Shown here piece after piece: positions 1 to 7,141 of a stretch of 26,369 bases of DNA (position 1 is its first letter; each line of letters begins with the position of its first letter). A model generated the notes under the pieces. That model ran no database searches, was not told the DNA's origin, and saw only the letters and a list, made by a program, of their open reading frames with translations. The translations under genes were made by a program, and so were the position numbers. This DNA comes from a virus. The stretch lies in IMG/VR virus record IMGVR_UViG_3300024346_004243, positions 1 to 26,369 of that record. One strand, written 5' to 3'.

Positions 1-736
1 ATATGTTAGATGGCGCGTTGTATTGTTTTATTATTGCTTCTATCTGTGTATAATAAGATCCAACAAGGTTACCTAAAATAATAACTAAAGCAACAATCCA
101 TATTAGTTCCCAGTCGATATAACCTATTATTTTACTCCAACTTTTAGAGTAATATACTAACCATATTGTGAATCCTGTGAAGAAACCAAAATAGTATTCA
201 GTAAAAAACACACACATTAATATGGTTACTAAAAATGGTATAACCACCATCGTTATGTTTTGCATATTAATTGGTTCATCTTTAACTTCAATATCTATTT
301 CATCATCTTTTAATGATAAGATATAATAAGTAATATATAACGCTGAGATTAAAAGCAATGGCCAGATATATGACATGAATTGCATATAGGTTAAACTCAA
401 TACAGCCATTGGAATAATAACAGTTTTCTCTAAAGGTGACCATAGATAATAATGATGTGTTGCTAGATAGTCGATGATGCCAAACTTCTTACGTTTCTTA
501 TTATCAACCGGCGCAATGCTATTCAACATAGACGCCGATAACGCAACGCGACCAGGGATCGGTAAGATCCCACCAAATAGTGATACTAAGAATACCACCA
601 TTCTCTTTGACTTAACTTTTTGTTCAAGTAGTCTGAAGATGTCCATAAGGTATCCTCTTTCTTTGAGGATACCTGTTACGAACATAATGAATATTAAATA
701 GACAAGGAATACTTGACCGTTGATTAGAATCTCCAT
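1..736 (-). CDS. DUF401-like integral membrane permease, 3' end cut by window edge
   Basis: Reading the minus strand from the ATG at 736 gives about 245 codons without a stop, so the C-terminus lies beyond the left edge. The protein is very hydrophobic, with several membrane-spanning stretches separated by short charged loops, which places it in the inner membrane. A GGILPIPGRVALSA motif near residues 55-68, followed by NKKRKK and a segment rich in H, Y, W and P, resembles the DUF401 family of predicted transporters (family recognised from memory, substrate unknown). The ATG lies inside the end of the outer-membrane protein gene, with a 13-nt overlap in another frame, so the two are probably translationally coupled. 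It could instead belong to another permease family. Confidence 0.6.
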   Translation of the reverse strand, partial: MEILINGQVFLVYLIFIMFVTGILKERGYLMDIFRLLEQKVKSKRMVVFLVSLFGGILPIPGRVALSASMLNSIAPVDNKKRKKFGIIDYLATHHYYLWSPLEKTVIIPMAVLSLTYMQFMSYIWPLLLISALYITYYILSLKDDEIDIEVKDEPINMQNITMVVIPFLVTILMCVFFTEYYFGFFTGFTIWLVYYSKSWSKIIGYIDWELIWIVALVIILGNLVGSYYTQIEAIIKQYNAPSNI

Positions 737-1608
737 GCGAATATAATTGTGGTTCTTGATTGTTTTGCGTCTTGATTTAAACCTGGCATATGCTCAATGT
801 TTAAATAACCCTTATTGTTGAAACGATATTGTACAAGTGGTCCAATATACCATTCTTTAGATCCACCTTCGAAGTCATTATATCTAAACATATGTGACAC
901 ACCTAATGTTAAATCATTATTGATTATGTTTCCATATGATGCGGTATATGCGTATTCTCTTTCTTGTTCTTCTTTGGTTCCAGCTAAGTTACCCTCGTAA
1001 ATTGCATTAAACCCCCAAATACCATTCTTACCAATTCTATCACCTAATAATAATTTTGGTTCAATACCCCAACGACCATCTAACATTTTGGTTTCGAAGT
1101 ATAGTGTTGGGTTACCCCATAATTTACCCCAATCAGCAAGAGCATAACGAAACTCCCAAGAGAATCCTCTCCATTTGAATTCCTTGTCACCATCTTCACC
1201 GTCATAAACTGTGTGAGAATAAAGATCTAATTGAAGTCTGTTACCTAAACCGAATGTGAATTCATCTCTCATTCTAATTTGTGCCGGTCCGTTTCTTCTT
1301 TGTCTGATGTCAAACCACTTCTCGTACATTGCGGTACCTGGTGGGTTCATCACATAAACTCTAGTGGATGCAAACATTCTCATTGTTGTCCAAAGTGGTT
1401 GACCATAAGGACCTACCTTGGTCATTAAAGGTACCTTCTTTGCTGTAACAACAATTTCTTGTAATTGATTAGGGACTGTGTCCGTTTGAACTTTTAAGGA
1501 TTGTTCTGAACCTTTCTGAATCGCACTACTACTGTATTGTCCAAATGACATAGTGGTAGTAAACAATAGTGCTAACATTAGCGATAGCATTGTGATTGTT
1601 TTTCTCAT
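724..1608 (-). CDS. Outer-membrane beta-barrel protein with signal peptide and TonB-box-like motif
   Basis: The 294-residue protein begins with a classic signal peptide: basic MRK, a hydrophobic core and SFGQ near residues 21-24, the ending common in Bacteroidota exports. EIVVTA at about residues 51-56 resembles the TonB-box region of TonB-dependent receptors. The rest alternates aromatic and polar residues in amphipathic strands and ends in AWRF, a terminal Phe typical of barrel proteins inserted by the BAM complex. The ORF stays open upstream to 1725, but those 39 codons lie inside a tRNA gene, so the start at 1608 is chosen. It follows an A-rich leader (AACAAAAACAAA). It lies between the tRNA and the overlapping permease gene. 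It could be an uptake channel, a receptor-masking protein or another surface protein; no specific family was recognised. Confidence 0.75.
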   Translation of the reverse strand: MRKTITMLSLMLALLFTTTMSFGQYSSSAIQKGSEQSLKVQTDTVPNQLQEIVVTAKKVPLMTKVGPYGQPLWTTMRMFASTRVYVMNPPGTAMYEKWFDIRQRRNGPAQIRMRDEFTFGLGNRLQLDLYSHTVYDGEDGDKEFKWRGFSWEFRYALADWGKLWGNPTLYFETKMLDGRWGIEPKLLLGDRIGKNGIWGFNAIYEGNLAGTKEEQEREYAYTASYGNIINNDLTLGVSHMFRYNDFEGGSKEWYIGPLVQYRFNNKGYLNIEHMPGLNQDAKQSRTTIIFAWRF

Positions 1609-1641
1609 TTTGTTTTTGTTTAAGAAAAGTTTATAAAATTG

Positions 1642-1731
1642 CGGGGAGGAAGAGATTCGGACTCTCGATTGAATGTTAAGTCCAATAGCAGCTTCGGAGG
1701 CTGTCGGTTTAAACCACTCACCCACCTCCCC
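1642..1731 (-). tRNA. Class II tRNA, Ser-like body; formal anticodon CCG
   Basis: The minus strand folds into a full cloverleaf. The acceptor pairs GGGGAGG (1731-1725) with CCTCCCC (1649-1643). The D arm pairs GGT with ACC around GAGTGGTTTAA. The anticodon arm pairs CAGC with GCTG around the loop CTCCGAA. The long variable arm pairs ATTGGA with TTCAAT. The T arm pairs GAGAG with CTCTT around TCCGAAT. The long variable arm, TG at 8-9 and discriminator G at 1642 are tRNA-Ser traits. With a standard 7-nt loop the anticodon is CCG (1697-1695), which would read the Arg codon CGG; a one-base shift gives CGA (Ser). The lowest anticodon-stem pair is an A-C mismatch. No CCA is encoded. It shares a promoter and probably a transcript with the downstream outer-membrane protein. 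Confidence 0.85.
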
Positions 1732-1744
1732 TTAATTTATTATT

Positions 1745-1773
1745 AATATAAACAAAAAATATCTGATAATCAA
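1745..1773 (-). promoter_or_regulatory. Sigma70-like promoter TTGATT-N17-TATATT
   Basis: On the minus strand, TTGATT (1773-1768), a 17-nt spacer and TATATT (1750-1745) fill the 42-nt gap between the methyltransferase stop and the tRNA. Transcription would start near 1738, a few bases before the tRNA 5' end. The same box pair with the same spacing occurs at 5987-6015 and 20983-21011. It should drive tRNA, outer-membrane protein and permease. Confidence 0.65.
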
Positions 1774-2439
1774 CTATCTTTCAATTAGAAATACTCCTAA
1801 TCCATTCCAAAAATCTTTTGAGTCTTCACCAGATGTATATAACTCCCTATGATGGGTTATCATTAAGTTGTTATCTTCAATAAATTTATCGAAGGCCCCG
1901 CTGTTCCAATTCCAATCATCCATAATTACTATGGTTTCTTTGGAGAAAATTGGTAGCATGTTTGTTAATGCAACATATTGATCATGATACTTTGTTTCAC
2001 CATCATAAAAGATAATATCAACATATGGTAGCGTTTTAAAATCAAATGTTTGGTAATCAGTTTTGTATACCGATATGTTATTCACATTACCAAATCGTTT
2101 TACATTATGTAAAAATTCTTCTTGTGGTAAAATATCTATATTGTGTTTGTAGTAGTTACCTAACTTCTGACTAACACCTTTTGGTGTTAAATTAGGTGAC
2201 ATAAAATTATCAATTGCAATTGATTTAATATCATTACCATATATCGCAGAACAAAATGTGGCACCCCTGAACACACCAACCTCAAGATAAGTTGCGTTAT
2301 CCAGACTACATATGTTATTAAGAAATGATCTCACTTTATTACTTGTAATCCCATGAATATCTAAAATGTCTTGTGTTAATTTAGATACCTCTAGTTTACC
2401 CCATTCAATTGAATCGTCAATATGTTTAACTAAGTCCAT
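1774..2439 (-). CDS. SAM-dependent methyltransferase (Methyltransf_24-like)
   Basis: A class I Rossmann methyltransferase of 221 residues is predicted. YLEVGVFRGATF matches the glycine-containing SAM-binding motif I, SIAIDNF supplies the acidic motif II position, and VDIIFYDGETKYHDQ followed by IVIMDDWNW resembles the metal-binding acidic pairs of the Methyltransf_24 group, which often methylates sugars or small O-substrates. The start at 2439 (MDLVKH) overlaps the upstream U32-like gene by 14 nt. An alternative ATG at 2463 would add eight residues and extend the overlap to 38 nt. It is the last gene of the radical SAM / U32-like operon and probably acts on the same substrate. The substrate cannot be read from the sequence. 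Confidence 0.7.
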   Translation of the reverse strand: MDLVKHIDDSIEWGKLEVSKLTQDILDIHGITSNKVRSFLNNICSLDNATYLEVGVFRGATFCSAIYGNDIKSIAIDNFMSPNLTPKGVSQKLGNYYKHNIDILPQEEFLHNVKRFGNVNNISVYKTDYQTFDFKTLPYVDIIFYDGETKYHDQYVALTNMLPIFSKETIVIMDDWNWNSGAFDKFIEDNNLMITHHRELYTSGEDSKDFWNGLGVFLIER

Positions 2440-3466
2440 ATGATTTCTTTTTGTGGTCAGCAACTACATCACAATAGTTACAATCCCAACATTGAAATTT
2501 ACATTTCTTTATTTTATTTCTCCAACCTTTTAATTCTTCGTGTGGTATACCATCAAGATAAAGATTTGATGTTTCAGATAAAATTTCATTACCTGCAACA
2601 TATGAATCCACAATCTCTATTGTTTCATTTAAACGATTAAAGCTATCTCTACCATGCATTTTAAAGACATCGATATATTCTAGCAATTCGTCAAACTCTT
2701 CTTTAAATGGTGGTATTGTTGCGGCTTTAAAAAAGAATGCATTGATCTCTTTTTCCCATTTGTATTCACATGTTACTTTAGATATCTCATGATGAAAATA
2801 TGGTAGCTCATTAGGTTGCCTAAGGTTATTATATGAATAGTGTTCATCCATTACTGGGCATCTACCTAAACAACCCTCGTTAACCAAGAGTGATAGTTTA
2901 ACATATCTACCCTTCTCTTCGTAATATTTTAATTGAGCTCGCTTAATGTTTTTAAGCTCCTCAATATCTCTCATTAAAATTCTATCAAGATTAATATAAT
3001 CAAATCCTTGATCAGCATTGTACCAAAAGTCCTGACCGGTTGCAACTTTTCTTAATATGGTGTTTTTAATTTCCATCTCTGGAAAATGTTTCTTCAATCC
3101 CATTGCAACCCAATGACCATGAGGAATGGTTATACACCTTAATCCCTTTTCATATAAAGGTTTTAAATTATCAACAAACAATTTATAATTCTCATATTTT
3201 GGAGAAACATTAATATTATTGAATGTTGCACTAATTCTAATACCTAGAGCCTTTTGTATAATCATTGCGTTTTCAAACACAATGTCTCTATCCTCTTCTC
3301 TAAAGATAGCACCCATTGCATCTTGTGTGAACGGTGGTATTCTACAGGTAAAATAAATGTCATAGATTGATTCCTTGTTCCTTTCCAGGAATGGGTAGAA
3401 CTCTTTCAAGAATACTTCTTCCGATAGCATCGGATTAAACGGTATTGAAAATATTTTATTTGTCAT
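2426..3466 (-). CDS. U32 peptidase-like TIM-barrel Fe-S protein
   Basis: This 346-residue protein shows the features of the U32 'peptidase' family, whose studied members (UbiU/UbiV, RlhA, TrhP) are mostly Fe-S hydroxylation factors rather than proteases. NEGCLGRCP with cysteines at about residues 199 and 203, a further Cys near 233, and a C-terminal cluster CKFQCWDCNYC (about 322-332) give enough cysteines for one or two Fe-S clusters. The N-terminal half has the alternating strand-helix pattern of a TIM barrel. The start at 3466 is chosen because its ATG forms an ATGA overlap with the upstream radical SAM stop. A longer reading from 3493 would add nine residues inside that gene. Coupling to a radical SAM enzyme suggests a joint modification pathway; the substrate is unknown. 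Confidence 0.65.
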   Translation of the reverse strand: MTNKIFSIPFNPMLSEEVFLKEFYPFLERNKESIYDIYFTCRIPPFTQDAMGAIFREEDRDIVFENAMIIQKALGIRISATFNNINVSPKYENYKLFVDNLKPLYEKGLRCITIPHGHWVAMGLKKHFPEMEIKNTILRKVATGQDFWYNADQGFDYINLDRILMRDIEELKNIKRAQLKYYEEKGRYVKLSLLVNEGCLGRCPVMDEHYSYNNLRQPNELPYFHHEISKVTCEYKWEKEINAFFFKAATIPPFKEEFDELLEYIDVFKMHGRDSFNRLNETIEIVDSYVAGNEILSETSNLYLDGIPHEELKGWRNKIKKCKFQCWDCNYCDVVADHKKKSYGLS

Positions 3467-4464
3467 TTGGTTCCTTCTAAACAACCACCACAAATTCCAT
3501 TACATTCTGTCTTGTAAAAAACACAATCTAAACATCCTTGTGGTATTGAATAATTTTTATGGTTTTCTATATAAAGTTTATCGAACTCTTCTCTAAGACC
3601 TAATATACCATTTTCTCCCGATATTTCCAAAACATTACTGATCTTTACTTTATCTTCTAATGGATAACAATGAATAGAACTACCATCTGGGAATATATCC
3701 AATGGCATAAACCCACATATTGTTTCATACTCTGGAATTTTAAATGTGGCAAAGTTTAATGAGTTTTCCATCACAGCCCCTTTTGTTTTACCCTCCCAAA
3801 GACATGGCGGAACTTGACAATCTGATGTTATTTTAATCTCATTATAACGTCCAAATTTAAGTATTTTGGTCATCTCAACGCCCATCTCTTTATTGTTGAT
3901 GAGATATGTTCCAGTAAGGTCTAAACCTAGTCTTATGGCGTTTATATTACCATCTAACTCGTGGTATAACCATTTGATATATTCATAAAAATTTCTATCT
4001 TTCCAATCACTTGACATTGTTAGTGCCAAATATAATCTTGGGTGGTTATCGAATCCCCATGTGTTAGCGTAAGCCTTATAGATTTCTAAATAGTTCTTTT
4101 TAAAAACAACCATTCGGTTTTTCTCATTGAGTTCCGCGGCATTAGGAAAGGCCCATCTAATGTTTTTAATATTATCTATAATATAATCTCTAGTTGTTTT
4201 TCCAAAAAGAAAATTACTAACTAGATTTACCTTATAACCTCTAGAGAAAATGTGATCCATTATCCCAATAAAATTAGAATGTTGTGTTGGTTCACCTCCG
4301 AGTATTGTGATTTCTTCGTTGGAGTTGTTTAGATGAAAATGGTCGATAACTTTATCGACCATGTTTATATCCATTTCTCCGAGTGTGTGTTTTAGTCTTG
4401 CGTCTTCTTTTGTGAAACAAAATGAGCATCCTTTGGCACACGTCCCGTTAATAGCTAAATTCAT
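3463..4464 (-). CDS. Radical SAM protein with C-terminal SPASM-like cysteine cluster
   Basis: CAKGCSFC at residues 9-16 is a canonical CxxxCxxC radical SAM motif and binds the 4Fe-4S cluster that cleaves SAM. ILGGEPTQH is the GGE motif that contacts SAM. The C-terminus carries cysteines at 311, 314, 321, 325 and 328 plus earlier ones in an ICGF...IHCYP segment, the pattern of SPASM auxiliary clusters seen in peptide- and sugar-modifying enzymes. The length of 333 residues is normal for the family. The radical SAM motif sits almost at the N-terminus, so this enzyme has a different layout from the four paralogs at 21015-26285. It starts on a TAATG junction with the upstream gene and overlaps the U32-like gene through ATGA. 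Confidence 0.85.
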   Translation of the reverse strand: MNLAINGTCAKGCSFCFTKEDARLKHTLGEMDINMVDKVIDHFHLNNSNEEITILGGEPTQHSNFIGIMDHIFSRGYKVNLVSNFLFGKTTRDYIIDNIKNIRWAFPNAAELNEKNRMVVFKKNYLEIYKAYANTWGFDNHPRLYLALTMSSDWKDRNFYEYIKWLYHELDGNINAIRLGLDLTGTYLINNKEMGVEMTKILKFGRYNEIKITSDCQVPPCLWEGKTKGAVMENSLNFATFKIPEYETICGFMPLDIFPDGSSIHCYPLEDKVKISNVLEISGENGILGLREEFDKLYIENHKNYSIPQGCLDCVFYKTECNGICGGCLEGTK

Positions 4465-5204
4465 TAAAAATCCATTTTCAATGTGAGAGGTGTTGTTGGA
4501 ATATTTTCATCTTCCCTTTGTTGTTTGCTCAATGCAACACCAAATTTTTCGTGCTTAAGTCTGTGGCAATCTGCGATGTTTACACACGCCTTAATTCTTT
4601 CTTCTAATAGTTGTTGTTCTAATAATAGATTTGCTAATTTAACATTATATGCTGTAACATTGTTAATTATCTTTTGTACAAATAATGTTTTATCTATATT
4701 TCTACCCGCACATAAAATATCTATGATCGGAGTTTGATAATCTTCGTCAGCTGTCCAACCAAACGCTTCTCTTTTCTGTTCTTCCCAAGTATCTTTTTCT
4801 AGTATAGAAGCATCAACCATTAACTCTTTATATCTTTCTGAAAATCTATCAGCAACAACTTTTCTCATTGCAGCTTTATTAAAAAGTACAGCTGATAGTT
4901 TGTCATCCTCATTAAGAAAATATTTTACTTTTTCTTCTTCAGACTCACTAGATTCGGCTAACTGAGGAATTTCGTCCATAATATGCGAGTTTGTTCTAAC
5001 GCTAATATAATCTTTATATATGTCAGCAAAAACAAAGCCTTTAGCCACAATTTCTGGTATAACTATTGCCCCAAGTTTATTCAACTCAACTCTCATATCG
5101 TTGTACTCGTCAGCAATTCTACCATAATTGTAATTTAAATACATCCCAACTACTTGTATGTAACCTGGAACGTCTCCCTGTACTTTAAAAAGAATATGTG
5201 TCAT
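4464..5204 (-). CDS. Unknown phage protein in radical SAM operon
   Basis: No family was recognised. From the ATG at 5204 (MTHILFKVQG) the protein has 246 residues, is soluble, and has no signal peptide or membrane segment. Its N-terminal half looks like a compact alpha/beta domain (VQGDVPGYIQVVGMYLNYNY). An acidic linker near residues 80-90 (SSESEEE) leads into a helical C-terminal half with a Leu/Gln/Glu-rich stretch (LLLEQQLLEERIK). An ATG at 5240 would add 12 residues but overlap the upstream gene by 56 nt; the chosen start overlaps by 20 nt. It lies between the structural genes and a radical SAM enzyme, so it could be a virion component, a chaperone or a substrate adaptor. Confidence 0.55.
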   Translation of the reverse strand: MTHILFKVQGDVPGYIQVVGMYLNYNYGRIADEYNDMRVELNKLGAIVIPEIVAKGFVFADIYKDYISVRTNSHIMDEIPQLAESSESEEEKVKYFLNEDDKLSAVLFNKAAMRKVVADRFSERYKELMVDASILEKDTWEEQKREAFGWTADEDYQTPIIDILCAGRNIDKTLFVQKIINNVTAYNVKLANLLLEQQLLEERIKACVNIADCHRLKHEKFGVALSKQQREDENIPTTPLTLKMDF

Positions 5205-5967
5205 TATAATAATTTTTCTGTTTCTGTTTATTTGGTTCACTTAATCTTAACTGATTTTTTAATGACTCTTCAATTGTAAAATTGTTTGTTGTTGCTTCTG
5301 TCATTAATTGGTTTATATTTTTATCGGTTGAGATAGTGTATGCTGACGCTAATGCTAACACTTGTTTTTGTTGTTCTGGGTCCATCATAAGAATTGAATC
5401 TAAGTTACCGGTACCAATTCTACCATATGAAATCATATCTAACATAGCTTGCTTTGCCATACGAACGGTCCAGTATTCGTGTTCATATTTTTCTTCTAAT
5501 TCGGGATTTCCAAATACATCGATTAATTTCGTTCCGTTAGGTAAAATCGCCTGATCAGATTCCAAGAATTCTTTTATCAAATCAATAAACCCTTGTCTTT
5601 CTCTATATGCGTCTTTAAGATTTCTATTAAACTTTCTTAAATCAATCATTTTATCAGCAATGGTTATATTAACCATTTCTTTTCTTTTGGGGTCGGTTAT
5701 AAATTCTTTACTTTCTTCATCCATTTGGATTTCAAGTTCCATCTTTCTAACAGTATATTCCAAATGTTCTACTGCATCTTCTCTACCTCTTAGCTCTAAT
5801 AACCACTGTTTTAACCTCGCGTAAGGTGTGATTTGCGCTCCACCCACAAAGTTATATGCTTTATATTTTGGTAATGCAAAAGACATGCTTTCAGAAATTT
5901 GCATTAGTTTTTCATCAAATGGGTTATTGATAAAATTTGATCTATCATATTTGTAACCTTGTTCCAT
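5185..5967 (-). CDS. Unknown, mostly helical conserved-type phage protein
   Basis: This 260-residue protein starts at 5967, 19 nt after a strong promoter match. Its middle (about residues 60-135) is rich in charged heptad-like helices, for example LEYTVRKMELEIQMDEES, suggesting a coiled coil. The later EYWTVRMAKQAMLDMI and YGRIGTGNLDSILMM segments look like a conserved core. I have the impression of similar segments in uncharacterised proteins of marine myoviruses, but this is memory and cannot be checked here. It is the first gene of the operon that continues into the 4464-5204 protein, the radical SAM enzyme, the U32-like protein and the methyltransferase. No catalytic motif was seen. A virion-assembly role is plausible but unproven. 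Confidence 0.6.
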   Translation of the reverse strand: MEQGYKYDRSNFINNPFDEKLMQISESMSFALPKYKAYNFVGGAQITPYARLKQWLLELRGREDAVEHLEYTVRKMELEIQMDEESKEFITDPKRKEMVNITIADKMIDLRKFNRNLKDAYRERQGFIDLIKEFLESDQAILPNGTKLIDVFGNPELEEKYEHEYWTVRMAKQAMLDMISYGRIGTGNLDSILMMDPEQQKQVLALASAYTISTDKNINQLMTEATTNNFTIEESLKNQLRLSEPNKQKQKNYYNDTYSF

Positions 5968-5986
5968 AATTAATTTGTTTTCATCT

Positions 5987-6015
5987 AATATACTTAAAAA
6001 TATTCATAAAGTCAA
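5987..6015 (-). promoter_or_regulatory. Sigma70-like promoter TTGACT-N17-TATATT
   Basis: In the 51-nt gap before the gene starting at 5967, the minus strand carries TTGACT (6015-6010), a 17-nt spacer and TATATT (5992-5987). The expected start point lies near 5980, leaving a leader of about a dozen A/T-rich bases without a ribosome-binding motif. Five of six -35 bases and five of six -10 bases match the bacterial consensus. Confidence 0.7.
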
Positions 6016-6018
6016 ATG

Positions 6019-7128
6019 TTATCTCCAACCACAATGTCCAGATGATGTCCCAGCGTTAACCCGTGGTGCTAATCCCGTAATGGCATTTGAACCTGTGTCG
6101 GTTGCATAAACCATTATCCAAGACGTATTGTTTTGTCCTGTTCCATCATAATTTCCTAACATATATTGCCAGTCTTGTCCTAATGCGAAGTTTTCTTCAC
6201 CACAGTTGGCATGTGGCTTTGCAACATTACCAATATTTGTATCGGTAGAGTTACTCCATCTTCTTAAGTTGTAACCCCCATTATATGAACCTTCATTCCC
6301 CGCATATCCTTTTCCAACCTTAGAACTAATTCCTTTTTGTTGAGCGTGTGCTCCCCATTGTGTTGACGATGAGGGAGTTTCATTTGAAAAATTAAACTTG
6401 ATACCTCCACTATTTGTCCAAGCATATCCAAAACTTTCGTCAAAGAATGCGGCTCCACCATCATTACCATTTATTGACGTTACACCAAATCCACTTACAT
6501 AACTTTCGTTAGATAGATTAAATTTTTCAATGGTTGTCGATCCACCTGAAATTAGATAGGCGAACTCCGTTTCTTTTTGCATAGTGGCAACGTCACTTCT
6601 AGCAATACCTGTGTTAAATTTAGCTTGATGAGCATAGTTTGTATCGTTAAACAAATTAATTGCTGATGTCCGAGTCCCATGAATACTATCTGGACCTTTC
6701 CATGCCCCATCATCATTTACTGACCAAATAAACAATATTGTTTTATTACAAGCACCGGATGTATAAGACGCTGGATAATCTAATAATTCACCAACGTGTG
6801 TTGTTTGATTCGTTGAGTTTGTTGTTTTATGTACGTTTCTCCACGGTGATGAATCTTTATAACCACCGGCTAAGTACGAATATGATAAAACTTGTCTATA
6901 TTTAAATGCTATTGGGATGGTTTCTTGTGCTGCAATTCTTTCCCATCCGTTATCAATATTTGATACTCCGGTATATAACATTAAAAAGCTACCACTAGTA
7001 GATTCTTCCAAATATAAAGAACCAGATAATGGTGAACCAGGTCTACTTGCTCTAACGCCTTTAGGTGGTCTATTAACTACACGATCTGATGTTAAACTTC
7101 CACTAATTTCTAAATTCTCGTATATCAT
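6019..7128 (-). CDS. Virion/adhesin-like protein, paralog 1 of 3 (beta-propeller-like)
   Basis: This 369-residue protein is the most downstream of three tandem paralogs. Its N-terminus (about 1-70) carries the ISGSL tag also found in the fibre, then GSLYLEESTSGSF and GWERI, like the segments that link phage fibres to a tip. Residues about 75-365 contain repeated blade-like units, such as FAYLISGG...IEKFNLSNE, FGYAWTNSGG...KFNFSNE and GGYNLRRWSNSTDTNIG, which suggest a kelch-type or related beta-propeller. KGISSKVGKGYAG and the C-terminal SSGHCGWR are shared by all three copies. There is no signal peptide or catalytic motif. A receptor-binding or decoration role follows from its position next to the fibre. 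The propeller call is inference. Confidence 0.7.
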   Translation of the reverse strand: MIYENLEISGSLTSDRVVNRPPKGVRASRPGSPLSGSLYLEESTSGSFLMLYTGVSNIDNGWERIAAQETIPIAFKYRQVLSYSYLAGGYKDSSPWRNVHKTTNSTNQTTHVGELLDYPASYTSGACNKTILFIWSVNDDGAWKGPDSIHGTRTSAINLFNDTNYAHQAKFNTGIARSDVATMQKETEFAYLISGGSTTIEKFNLSNESYVSGFGVTSINGNDGGAAFFDESFGYAWTNSGGIKFNFSNETPSSSTQWGAHAQQKGISSKVGKGYAGNEGSYNGGYNLRRWSNSTDTNIGNVAKPHANCGEENFALGQDWQYMLGNYDGTGQNNTSWIMVYATDTGSNAITGLAPRVNAGTSSGHCGWR

Positions 7129-7141
7129 ATTTTAATTAGTT

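Noticed and set aside
1609-1725. 39-codon N-terminal extension of the outer-membrane protein
   Set aside because: These codons are the tRNA gene read as protein; the signal peptide starts at 1608.
3467-3493. Nine-codon N-terminal extension of the U32-like protein
   Set aside because: It lies inside the radical SAM gene, and the ATG at 3466 makes a normal ATGA coupling; the extra residues add nothing to the fold.
6000-6018. Rho-independent terminator after the adhesin array
   Set aside because: No GC-rich stem followed by a T run is visible there or in the other gaps.
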